Shown in pieces: positions 8,295 through 16,634 of a DNA stretch of 38,739 bases. The position numbers and the translations under genes are program-made. The DNA is taken from contig JAJZQZ010000006.1 in assembly GCA_021802965.1 (NCBI GenBank), positions 1 through 38,739 of the forward strand, written 5' to 3'. Within the stretch, counting starts at the first letter, position 1; each line of letters begins with the position of its first letter. The notes beneath the pieces are model-generated. The model did no database searches, was not told the origin of the DNA, and saw nothing but the letters and a program-made list of their open reading frames with translations. This DNA is from Actinomycetes bacterium. GTDB lineage: Bacteria; Actinomycetota; Thermoleophilia; RBG-16-64-13.

Positions 8295-10208
8295 TCAGGA
8301 GTCGGCCTGCCTCCGGTGCAGGTGGATCATGAGTACAGACACGTCGGCCGGGGAGACGCCGGCGATGCGCGAGGCCTGGCCGAGGGTCTCCGGCTGGAGG
8401 CGGGCGAGCTTGTCCTTGGCCTCGACCGTCAGGCCTTCTAGCGAATGAAAATCCAGACCCCGAGGGATGAGGGTTCCCTCTGTCGCTTTGTGCCGCCTTA
8501 TCTCTGCCATCTGCCGCTCGATGTACCCGTCGTACTGAGCCCGGATGGCGAGCTGCTCCGCGACGTCCGACGGCAGCCCCCCGAGCCGATCCCGGGCCGT
8601 CGCGTCGAGAAGTCGGACGACGTCGTCGAACAACAGCTGGGGCCGCCGCAGGAGCTGCGCGGCGGATTGAGTCTCGGTCAGAGGAGCAGTGCCGAGGGAC
8701 TCGAGGGCTTCGTCGCTTGCCTGGCTCGGACGAACCTGGGCGGAGGCGAGCGCGAGGCTCCCCTCCTCGATCAGGGTCTGCTTCCTCTGGACCTGCTCCA
8801 GCTGCGCGTCCGAGATCAGCCCCAGAGCGTGCCCCATAGCCGAAAGTCGCTCATCGGCATTATCGTGGCGCAGGATCAAACGGTACTCCGCTCGCGAAGT
8901 GAACATCCTGTAGGGCTCGTCCACTCCCTTCGTCACCAGATCGTCGATCAGGACACCGATGTACGCCTGGTCTCGCGTCAGCACGACGGGCGGCTCCCCT
9001 CGGGCGCTCAGAGCCGCATTGATGCCGGCCATCAGGCCCTGGGCTGCCGCCTCTTCGTACCCCGACGTGCCGTTGATCTGCCCGGCAGAGAAAAGGCCCT
9101 GCATATGCTTGTATTCGAGTGAGAGTTTCAGCTGCTGAGGGATGATGTAGTCGTACTCGACCGCGTAACCGGGACGGACCAAGCGGGCATTCTCCAGGCC
9201 GGGAGTGGCGCGGATGATGGCTTCCTGGACAAAGACCGGGAGGCTGGTCGTCAGACCCTGCAGGTACATCTCGAAGGTGCGGGCCCCCTCGGGTTCCACG
9301 AACACGGGATGGCGGGTACGATCAGGGAAGTTGATGATCTTTCGGTCGATGGAAGGGCAGTACCGAGGCCCCCGGCCCCCTATGGAGCCGCTTTTCAGGG
9401 GGCTGAGATGCAGGTGGCTGGCTACCACATCATGAGTGTCCGGGGTCGTGTAGGTCAGATAGCAGGGCACTTGCGTCCGGGCCGCCGGTTCCTGCCAATG
9501 CGAGAAGCGGAGCCCCCCCTCTTCTCCCGGCTGGGGGACCATGCGGGCGGGGTCGATCGTGCGGCCATCGATACGCGGCGGCGTCGCCGACTGGAACCGC
9601 CCCAGTTCGAGGCCCACAGCCCTGAGGCTGGTCGACAGATGATCCGCGGGAAGCTCCCCGACCCGACCCGCGGGATAGCTCCGGTCGCCTATGACCACCT
9701 TGGCGCGTAGGAATGTGCCCGTCGCCAGCACGACGGCTCGGGCGCCGAGACGACGACCGTCGACCAGGCGAAGGCCACGCACTGTTTCACGTGAAACATC
9801 AAGGGAGGCCACTTCACCCTGTACCACTTCGAGGCCCGGCGTCCGAAAGATGGTGTGCCGCATCCAATCCTCATAGAGACGCTTGTCGGCCTGGGCGCGC
9901 AGGGCTCGCACCGCCGGTCCCTTGGACGTGTTCAGCATCTTTATCTGGATGAAGGAGCGGTCCGTGTTGCGCCCCTGCTCTCCCCCGAGTGCGTCTACCT
10001 CTCGGGTCAGCTGCCCCTTGCCCACGCCCCCGACAGCAGGGTTACAGGGCATGAGGGCGATCTTCTCGACGCTCAGGGTCACAAGCGCCACCCGCTGACC
10101 CATACGCGCGGCCGCCAAAGCCGCCTCGCACCCCGCATGGCCGGCGCCAACGACCACCACATCGAAGTTGAGACCGGCGGTGGCCGCGTCGCCACGCCTC
10201 CCCTTCAT
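8295..10208 (-). CDS. mnmG: tRNA uridine-5-carboxymethylaminomethyl modification enzyme MnmG/GidA
   Basis: DVVVVGAGHAGCEAALAAARMG, MPCNPAVGGVGKGQLTREVDALGG, RYCPSIDRKI, GTSGYEEAAAQGLMAGINAAL; ATG 10208 overlaps upstream stop. Confidence 0.97.
   Translation of the reverse strand: MKGRRGDAATAGLNFDVVVVGAGHAGCEAALAAARMGQRVALVTLSVEKIALMPCNPAVGGVGKGQLTREVDALGGEQGRNTDRSFIQIKMLNTSKGPAVRALRAQADKRLYEDWMRHTIFRTPGLEVVQGEVASLDVSRETVRGLRLVDGRRLGARAVVLATGTFLRAKVVIGDRSYPAGRVGELPADHLSTSLRAVGLELGRFQSATPPRIDGRTIDPARMVPQPGEEGGLRFSHWQEPAARTQVPCYLTYTTPDTHDVVASHLHLSPLKSGSIGGRGPRYCPSIDRKIINFPDRTRHPVFVEPEGARTFEMYLQGLTTSLPVFVQEAIIRATPGLENARLVRPGYAVEYDYIIPQQLKLSLEYKHMQGLFSAGQINGTSGYEEAAAQGLMAGINAALSARGEPPVVLTRDQAYIGVLIDDLVTKGVDEPYRMFTSRAEYRLILRHDNADERLSAMGHALGLISDAQLEQVQRKQTLIEEGSLALASAQVRPSQASDEALESLGTAPLTETQSAAQLLRRPQLLFDDVVRLLDATARDRLGGLPSDVAEQLAIRAQYDGYIERQMAEIRRHKATEGTLIPRGLDFHSLEGLTVEAKDKLARLQPETLGQASRIAGVSPADVSVLMIHLHRRQADS
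9783..9798. promoter_or_regulatory. parS: parS centromere site
   Basis: Exact 16-mer TGTTTCACGTGAAACA, inside mnmG (encodes part of DVSRETV). Confidence 0.96.
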
Positions 10209-11365
10209 GGCCGTGCTCGTTCCGCAACCATACGGGCCACCCGACTCCCCGACAGAAGGCTCTCGCTGTACGTGACCGCGCCGGTGACCTGCCCCGCCGC
10301 CCATATCCCCTCCATCCCCGGGATGGGATGGCATACCGATGTCTCAAGGGTGAAGGCACTGATCGTGTGGGGCGGACGGACGGTGGGGAGGTCGGCTGCC
10401 AGGCCCGAGGAGGCCGCTTCCGGGGAGAGGTACCATTCACCGGTCGCCGCCCCGTCGGGGAACAGCCCTGTGGGCTGAGCGTGGGGGCCGCCGCACTGGG
10501 CACCTTGGCCAGCTTCCACAACAAGAGCGAAGGCGCCCTGGGTCACGAGGGACGGCTCGCAGGCCCCGTGTTCGTGCGGGGCGGGAGGCACCTTACGGCC
10601 GGCACTCGGGGACTGCAGTTCTTCGGTTACCTGGGCTCCGGAGAGCACCGGAGCTACGAGGCGGGTGACCGTGACGCCGGCCTCGAACCCCGATAGCACG
10701 GTCTGAGGCGGGCCGGCGTGCCGCGCTCCCACCTGCCTGGTGACTGCCGTGATGATGGCGCCCCGAGCGACCAGGGCCTCCTTTAGCCGGTCGGCCGCCA
10801 CCTCACCATAGCGGCCGCCCGGCAGAGTCGTGTCGCCGAGTCGGATGCTCCCACCGAGGGCAAGCCCCACGGCGAGCACACAGGCACTGCCCGCGATAAC
10901 CTCCCCGAAAACCGTTTCCACTTCGACGCTGCCGCCAGCGACCTCTCGCACGTCGACCACCAAGCCCTGGCGGATATCGACCAACCGCAGACTCTCGACC
11001 AGCTCCTTGGTCGCGAGGGAGACTGCTCTCCGATCTACTAACGCCCATTGCTCTGCGCCCTCGGGCACCAGGCTCCAACGCTGCCAGACCGAGCGGAGCA
11101 GAGACGGCACGGCGGCCAGGCAGTGCGACGACCAGAGTCCTTCGGGATCCTCCGGCCTCCGGTCGACGCCCACCCACACGTCCGGGCCGTATGCCGGCAG
11201 ACCGACCACGTCGAGGGCGCTGTTGAGCAACAGCACCGGGATCCCAGCCTGAGCGAGGGTGATGGCGCACGCGCAGCCGGACACGCCACCACCGACCACG
11301 ATCACTCGTGCAGCAGGATCCTGCCCGGCGCTGAGGCAATTGGACTGCGACCCCATGCTCATCAC
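10205..11365 (-). CDS. MnmG-like FAD/NAD(P)-binding protein, truncated paralog lacking catalytic Cys motifs
   Basis: 386 aa; VIVVGGGVSGCACAITLAQAGIPVLLL; IRLGDTTLPGGRYGEVAADRLKEAL aligns by eye to MnmG VVIGDRSYPAGRVGELPADHLSTSL; GTGA/ATGA overlaps with mnmE and mnmG. Confidence 0.83.
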   Translation of the reverse strand: MMSMGSQSNCLSAGQDPAARVIVVGGGVSGCACAITLAQAGIPVLLLNSALDVVGLPAYGPDVWVGVDRRPEDPEGLWSSHCLAAVPSLLRSVWQRWSLVPEGAEQWALVDRRAVSLATKELVESLRLVDIRQGLVVDVREVAGGSVEVETVFGEVIAGSACVLAVGLALGGSIRLGDTTLPGGRYGEVAADRLKEALVARGAIITAVTRQVGARHAGPPQTVLSGFEAGVTVTRLVAPVLSGAQVTEELQSPSAGRKVPPAPHEHGACEPSLVTQGAFALVVEAGQGAQCGGPHAQPTGLFPDGAATGEWYLSPEAASSGLAADLPTVRPPHTISAFTLETSVCHPIPGMEGIWAAGQVTGAVTYSESLLSGSRVARMVAERARP

Positions 11366-12774
11366 TTGCCTATGCAGAACCGGTGAAAGATCTCGTCGAG
11401 CAGGTCGGGCATGAGGTCCTCGCCTGTGATGGAACCAAGGGCCTGGATCGAGCTGCGAACGTCCTCGCAGACGAGCTCATCGGCCAGCCCGGCGTCGAGG
11501 ACTCGTCGGGCCGACTCCAATCCGCGCACCGCCTCCTCCGCCAGCAGGCGCTGGCGCTCCGTGGCCAGCAGAGGCTCCTCCAGGTGGAGGCCCCCGTCGC
11601 CCACCACGGCATTCTGGATGGCGTCTCGGAGCAGGTCGAGACCCTCACCGGTCAACGCGGATACGGCGCACGGAGAACCGAGGAGGTCGCCCGGCGCCCG
11701 CGCTCCGGCGCGGGCGCGGGCGGAGACAGGAGCCAGATCGCACTTGTTTCCGACCAGGATCACCCGCCCACCGGGAAGACCCGCGAGGAGCTCCTCGTCC
11801 GCTGATGTGACCCCCTCGGAGAGGTCGATGACAGCCAAGACAAGGTCCGCCTGCTCCACCGCCCGACGCGAGCGCTCGATGCCCAGCCTTTCGAGGTGGT
11901 CGTGGCTGCTCCGGAGTCCGGCTGTGTCGACGAGGTGCAGGGGTATTCCAGCGATCTCCGCCAGTTCCTCTACGGTGTCCCTGGTGGTGCCGGGCACCTC
12001 GGAGACTATTGCCCGTTCCCGCATGAGCAAGGCGTTGAGCAGGGAGCTCTTGCCCACGTTGGGTCGCCCGACGATGGCCGTGCGCACCCCCTGCTCGAGC
12101 GCGCGCCCGAGAAGTGCCGTTTCGAGCAGCCCGCGTAGGTCTCGCTCGATCTCCTGCAGCTGCGCGGAGGCTTGTGGCCGATCGACCTCGTCGACGTCCT
12201 CGTCGGAGAAGTCGATGCCTACCTCGAGCCGGGCCAGGACCTGGATCATGCGGCTGCGAAGGTCGCGGATGCGGTCGGAAAGCCCGCCTTCGAGCTGGCG
12301 CATCGCGGCCCTGAGGGCACTGGCCGACCGCGCCCGGACCAGTCCGGCCACGCTCTCCGCTTGGGCGAGGTCGATCCGGCCCGCGAGGAAGGCCCGCTTG
12401 GTGAACTCCCCCGGCTCGGCGGGCCGCGCCCCCTGGGCGATGAGCAGCCTGAGGACGGCTCGCTGGGCCGCGCTTCCCCCGTGGCAGTGAACCTCGACCA
12501 CGTCCTCACGGGTGTACGTCGCCGGAGCGCGCATGAGCAGAACCAGGGCTTCGTCCACGGCCCGCCCGTTCGAGGGGTCGAGCACGTGCCCGTAGCGGAC
12601 GCGGTGGCTCTCACTCCCGGCTAGATCTGAGCCATCGACCGGACGAAAGACCCCGGCGGCGATCGCCACCGCCTCGGGGCCGCTCATACGGACTATGCCG
12701 ATGGCCCCGGCGCCCGCAGCCGTGGAGAGAGCAACGATCGTGTCTCCTACCGCCATCGTGTCGCTGCGCTCCAC
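11362..12774 (-). CDS. mnmE: tRNA modification GTPase MnmE/TrmE
   Basis: GDTIVALSTAAGAGAIGIVRMSGPEA, GRPNVGKSSLLNALLMRERAIVSEVPGTTRDTVEE, C-terminal FCIGK. Confidence 0.97.
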   Translation of the reverse strand: MERSDTMAVGDTIVALSTAAGAGAIGIVRMSGPEAVAIAAGVFRPVDGSDLAGSESHRVRYGHVLDPSNGRAVDEALVLLMRAPATYTREDVVEVHCHGGSAAQRAVLRLLIAQGARPAEPGEFTKRAFLAGRIDLAQAESVAGLVRARSASALRAAMRQLEGGLSDRIRDLRSRMIQVLARLEVGIDFSDEDVDEVDRPQASAQLQEIERDLRGLLETALLGRALEQGVRTAIVGRPNVGKSSLLNALLMRERAIVSEVPGTTRDTVEELAEIAGIPLHLVDTAGLRSSHDHLERLGIERSRRAVEQADLVLAVIDLSEGVTSADEELLAGLPGGRVILVGNKCDLAPVSARARAGARAPGDLLGSPCAVSALTGEGLDLLRDAIQNAVVGDGGLHLEEPLLATERQRLLAEEAVRGLESARRVLDAGLADELVCEDVRSSIQALGSITGEDLMPDLLDEIFHRFCIGK

Positions 12775-12807
12775 GCAGAGGGGCGGCGCCGTGACGGCGC
12801 CTCCGGC

Positions 12808-13554
12808 CTACCGGGTAGGAGTGATGACCACCGCACGATGAGGTTCACGCCCCTTGCTCTCGGTGACCACGTCGCGGCGCTCCTTGAGTGTCACGTGTAC
12901 GATCTTTCGCTCAGCTGCCGTCATGGGCTCGAGCTCTACGGGGCGGCCGCGCCGCGCCGCCTCTTGAGCCTTGCGGATAGCCACCCGTTCGATGGTCGCC
13001 CGGCGTCGCTCTTTGTATCCCTCGGCGTCGACCTCGACCCGCTTGCGCCGTTCCGGGCGAGGGTAGAGGACGATGCTCGCAAGGTACTCGACGGCGTCGA
13101 TCGTCTGGCCTCGTTTGCCGATGAAGACCCCCAGATCCTCGCCGGTCACCTCAGCGGTGATGAGATCCACTCCTTCGACGATGCGGATCTTGGCGTCGAG
13201 GCCCAAAGCGTCAAGGACCACACCGAGGAACTCCCGCAGCTTGGCCGAGCCGGCCTCCGGCTGCTGAGCCTCCTCGTCGTAATACTCGTCCTCGTCGTCG
13301 TAGTCCTCTTCGACGTCGTCGCGCAAGGGGCCCAGCTCGACTTCGTCCTCGCCGTCATCCGAGGGCTCGCCGTCGAGCAGCAGCACCACTTCGACTACCG
13401 CGTCGGTACCGCCCACACTGAGAAAGCCCTCCTCGGGGGAGGCGATCACCGTCATGCGGTACTCGTGCTCTTCGAGCTCGCCGGGGGCATAGTCGAGTTC
13501 GGCGAGAGCGCGGCTGAGCGCGATCTCGACGGTCCGGCCGCTAGCCCTTGCCAC
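12808..13554 (-). CDS. jag: Jag/KhpB RNA-binding protein (Jag-N, KH, R3H)
   Basis: ASGRTVEIALSRALAELD, FIGKRGQTIDAVEYLASIVL, R3H-like MTAAERKIVHVTLKERRDVVTESKGREPHRAVVI; long acidic linker. GTG 13554 preferred; ORF opens at 13593. Confidence 0.9.
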   Translation of the reverse strand: MARASGRTVEIALSRALAELDYAPGELEEHEYRMTVIASPEEGFLSVGGTDAVVEVVLLLDGEPSDDGEDEVELGPLRDDVEEDYDDEDEYYDEEAQQPEAGSAKLREFLGVVLDALGLDAKIRIVEGVDLITAEVTGEDLGVFIGKRGQTIDAVEYLASIVLYPRPERRKRVEVDAEGYKERRRATIERVAIRKAQEAARRGRPVELEPMTAAERKIVHVTLKERRDVVTESKGREPHRAVVITPTR

Positions 13555-14293
13555 CCTGCCCTTGCTTCTTCTTCCGCTCTCGCTTCCGGCCACTGGTTCC
13601 TCCAGTCGCAGAAGGTGGTGGCTCCGCTGGAGCCGCCACAGGTATCAATCGAGTGATGACATACTGCTGGCCGACCGTCCACAGGTTCGACGTCACCCAG
13701 TATATGAAGAGACCCGCAGGCCACTTACCCACGAACATGACCACCCCGATGACCACGGGCATCGCATACATCATCATGCGCTGCGTAGGGTCGCGGGAGG
13801 TCATCTGCAAGGAGCTCAGGAACTGGCTGCCCACGTAGAGTAGCAGCAGGATGAGGTCGAACTTGTTGATGTTCTTGGCCATCCAAGTCGGTTGGCTCGC
13901 TCCCCAGTCCCTGATCCACAGCCACCAGTTGTTGGTGAGAAAAGGTTCGTTCTTGAGCGTGTAGAAGAGCGCGAAAAACACCGGCATCTGGAGCACCAGT
14001 GGGAGACAGGAGCCCATGGGGTTGACCTGATTCTCCTTGTAGAACTCCATCATCTTCTGGTTCAGGAGCTCGCGGTTGCCCTTGTACTTCTCCTGCAAAG
14101 CCTTCATCTGTGGCTGCAAGGCCTGTAAAGCGCGCATGCTCTTGAACTGGCGGTACGTCAGCGGGATCAGCACGATCCGCACGACGACCGTCAGCAGGAC
14201 GATGGCCCATCCCCAGTTCCCCGTGAACCCATAGAGGAACTGTAGGATCGCCCCGAGGACGTCGGTCAGGGGTTGGAGGAGTTTGCTGATCAC
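13541..14293 (-). CDS. yidC: Membrane protein insertase YidC
   Basis: NWGWAIVLLTVVVRIVLIPLTYRQFKSMRALQALQPQMKALQEKYKGN, NPMGSCLPLVLQMPVFFALFYTL. Confidence 0.96.
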   Translation of the reverse strand: MISKLLQPLTDVLGAILQFLYGFTGNWGWAIVLLTVVVRIVLIPLTYRQFKSMRALQALQPQMKALQEKYKGNRELLNQKMMEFYKENQVNPMGSCLPLVLQMPVFFALFYTLKNEPFLTNNWWLWIRDWGASQPTWMAKNINKFDLILLLLYVGSQFLSSLQMTSRDPTQRMMMYAMPVVIGVVMFVGKWPAGLFIYWVTSNLWTVGQQYVITRLIPVAAPAEPPPSATGGTSGRKRERKKKQGQGGKG

Positions 14294-14583
14294 GCCAGTC
14301 CCCCCCGATCGCGAGGACGGCTAAAGCTCGTCCCCATGGCCTTCGTGGGGCGCACCCGGAAGAGATGCTGGTGGCTCACAGGATCGTGGCCGCCGTGACT
14401 CAACGGGTTGCAGCGGAGCACCCGCCACGTCGCGAGCACCACTCCACGAAAGGCACCGTACTCGCGCAGGGCGTCGATCGCGTACCGGGAGCACGACGGG
14501 TGGTATTTGCACGAGCCGGGCAACAGGGGCGACAGGACTATCTGGTACCCCCGCACCAGGGCGATTATCAATCTGCTGATCAA
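14290..14583 (-). CDS. yidD: Membrane protein insertion efficiency factor YidD
   Basis: LVRGYQIVLSPLLPGSCKYHPSCSRYAIDALREYGAFRG, RVLRCNPLSHGGHDPV. Confidence 0.95.
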   Translation of the reverse strand: MISRLIIALVRGYQIVLSPLLPGSCKYHPSCSRYAIDALREYGAFRGVVLATWRVLRCNPLSHGGHDPVSHQHLFRVRPTKAMGTSFSRPRDRGGLA

Positions 14584-14978
14584 GACGGGCGCTGCTCCTC
14601 TTGCGGGGCCAGCAGTGACGCTTTACGGAACACTTCCAGCACCTTCTCCTCGACGGCCCCCGCGCCGCCGCGGTCCAGCAGCTCCGTCATCGGCTCACGA
14701 GCGATCAATACAACGTCGAAGCCGCCCTGGATGCGCGCCTCGCTCAAACGGGAGGCTTCGCGCAGAGAGCGTTTCACCCGGTTTCTGTCGACGGCCGATC
14801 CGAGACGCTTCGAGACCGAGAACCCGATCCTCGACGAAGTGGCGGCATTCGATGGCGCGGATTCGTCGGATCGCGGGAAATAATAAAGAACCAGATATCG
14901 GTTGGCAACCGACCGGCCTGCCCGGTACACCCGATCGAAATCCTGGGACCGCGAAAGACGGCTGCGCCGCCGGACCAC
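14580..14978 (-). CDS. rnpA: Ribonuclease P protein component
   Basis: SRSQDFDRVYRAGRSVANRYLVLYYF, IGFSVSKRLGSAVDRNRVKRSLREASR. Confidence 0.95.
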   Translation of the reverse strand: MVRRRSRLSRSQDFDRVYRAGRSVANRYLVLYYFPRSDESAPSNAATSSRIGFSVSKRLGSAVDRNRVKRSLREASRLSEARIQGGFDVVLIAREPMTELLDRGGAGAVEEKVLEVFRKASLLAPQEEQRPS

Positions 14979-15004
14979 AGGAAGGGCCCGTTGCAGGCTT
15001 GCGC

Positions 15005-15139
15005 TCAGACCGTGAGGCGCTTGCGCCCTTTGGCCCTCCGCCGCTTGAGGACGGCCCGCCCGGCCTTGGTGGCCATGCGGACCCGGAACCCGTGGGTCTT
15101 CTTGCGCTTCCGTTTGTTCGGCTGGTAGGTCCGCTTCAC
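15005..15139 (-). CDS. rpmH: 50S ribosomal protein L34
   Basis: 44 aa [44 protein letters not shown] from GTG 15139. Confidence 0.97.
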   Translation of the reverse strand: MKRTYQPNKRKRKKTHGFRVRMATKAGRAVLKRRRAKGRKRLTV

Positions 15140-15807
15140 GAGTACCTCTATTCTTCTGGGTGCATGGAGCGGGTCGTACCCGCGATTCCTCAAAGGTTTG
15201 GAAGTATACAAGCCGAGGCCGCTCGGAGTCAAACGCTGCTCACAGCGTACAGAGCGCGTGGCGCCGGGCGCGTCTCGGTGTGGACAACCACTCCGGCGCC
15301 CATGCAGGACACGGTTGAGCCTGTGGACATCGCTTCGGTCGCGGGACTCCCCGAGCGGACGTCCTCACGAGGCGATCGAGACCTCCCCCGCAAATTGCGG
15401 AGAAATCTATCTCGCGCTCCTCGGAGGCCCGTCCCCACACGGCCTCGGAGTCCTGCGGGGTCCCTCGGATGCGGGCCTCGATAGGCTTTCCGAGGTGGCA
15501 CCGTTTCGGAAATACTTCACTTCCCCGAATCGCACAATCCCCACAATCCCCAGAAATCCGCCCTGCAGACGCCGGTCAGTGCCGCGTTCCGCCCACGTTG
15601 TCCACAAGTGTGCAACGTATTGTGGATAAGTTGGAGAAATGCCTGCAATATCCCATGTATAGCCTTCACGGAACGCGCGTCTCCGGCGAGGAGAATATCG
15701 GAAGAAGCGGCCAGAGTGTCGGCACGCGGCCCAGGGGTGCCTGTGGAAAATGGCGTGAGCGGCCGCTATGATGGGAGCCCGTTCCAGCAACGACCGCGAG
15801 GCCGAGG
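15140..15807. other. oriC: Candidate chromosomal replication origin (oriC) with DnaA-box cluster
   Basis: DnaA-box-like sites: 15279-15287 TGTGGACAA, 15322-15330 TGTGGACAT, 15598-15606 TTGTCCACA, 15621-15629 TGTGGATAA (perfect), 15742-15750 TGTGGAAAA; divergent gene orientation switch. Confidence 0.75.
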
Positions 15808-16572
15808 ATGGCGCCAGACATATCCCCCCAGCATGAGGCGTCCGGGGGGGGCGACGCCGCATCCGGGCATTTCTCCGCGCGGGTGGCGGCCTACGGGGAT
15901 CCGGCGGAACCACCCCGGCTTTCGACCGTAGCAGCGGCCGACGAGGCCGGACTCCTTGAGGCGCTCGCTGACGCGGTGATCCTCGTTGTCGCTCAGGCGG
16001 GCGGAGCGATACCGCTACAGGCCCTGCGCGAGGTCTTGGACAATCTCATCCATGCCGGGTGCGAGGGCGCAGTCGTCACGGTCCTCGACGAGGGCAACAC
16101 CGTGCGGGTCTCCGATCGTGGGCCAGGAGTGGCCGACAAGGCGCGCGCGGTGCTCCCCGGCTACACCACTGCAGGGCGGGCGGAGCGCGCGGTCGTGCGG
16201 GGCGTAGGTGCGGGTCTCGCCGTGGCGGAAGCCGCGCTCGCCCGAGAAGGCGGGACCCTCGACATCCAAGACAACCTCGGCGGCGGCACCGTCGTCACCT
16301 TGCAGGTGCCGCCCCGCGTGCTTCGTCCGTCTCCGCGCGCCGGGGCCGTCCCCACTGAGCCCCTCACCGACCGGCAGCTACGCGCTCTCCTCCTGGTGGT
16401 GGAGCATGGCTCGGCAGGCCCGGCGCGCATCGCCCGCGAACTCACTGTGGCTACTTCGACAGCCTGCCGGGACTTTCGAGTCCTCGAAGATCGGGGCTTC
16501 GTAGTGAGCGACGACCGCGGCCGCCGTTCGGCGACAGAGGACGGTCTCCTCTTTCTTCAAGCTGTACTATAG
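15808..16572 (+). CDS. GHKL-type ATPase domain fused to C-terminal winged-helix, no histidine kinase DHp domain
   Basis: 254 aa; N-box REVLDNLIHAG, G1 VSDRGPGV, G2 GVGAGLAVAEAALAREGG, then LTDRQLRALLLVVEHGSAGPARIARELTVATSTACRDFRVLEDRGFV. Confidence 0.8.
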   Translation: MAPDISPQHEASGGGDAASGHFSARVAAYGDPAEPPRLSTVAAADEAGLLEALADAVILVVAQAGGAIPLQALREVLDNLIHAGCEGAVVTVLDEGNTVRVSDRGPGVADKARAVLPGYTTAGRAERAVVRGVGAGLAVAEAALAREGGTLDIQDNLGGGTVVTLQVPPRVLRPSPRAGAVPTEPLTDRQLRALLLVVEHGSAGPARIARELTVATSTACRDFRVLEDRGFVVSDDRGRRSATEDGLLFLQAVL

Positions 16573-16634
16573 TGGCCTCCCGCCCGCCTCTGCGCGGGCA
16601 GCTGCCGCACCTGAGGGATAGAGGGGATACGTAG

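Noticed and set aside
15407-15913. 168-aa minus-strand ORF across the origin region
   Set aside because: Arg/Pro-rich, no ribosome-binding or domain support, overlaps DnaA-box cluster.
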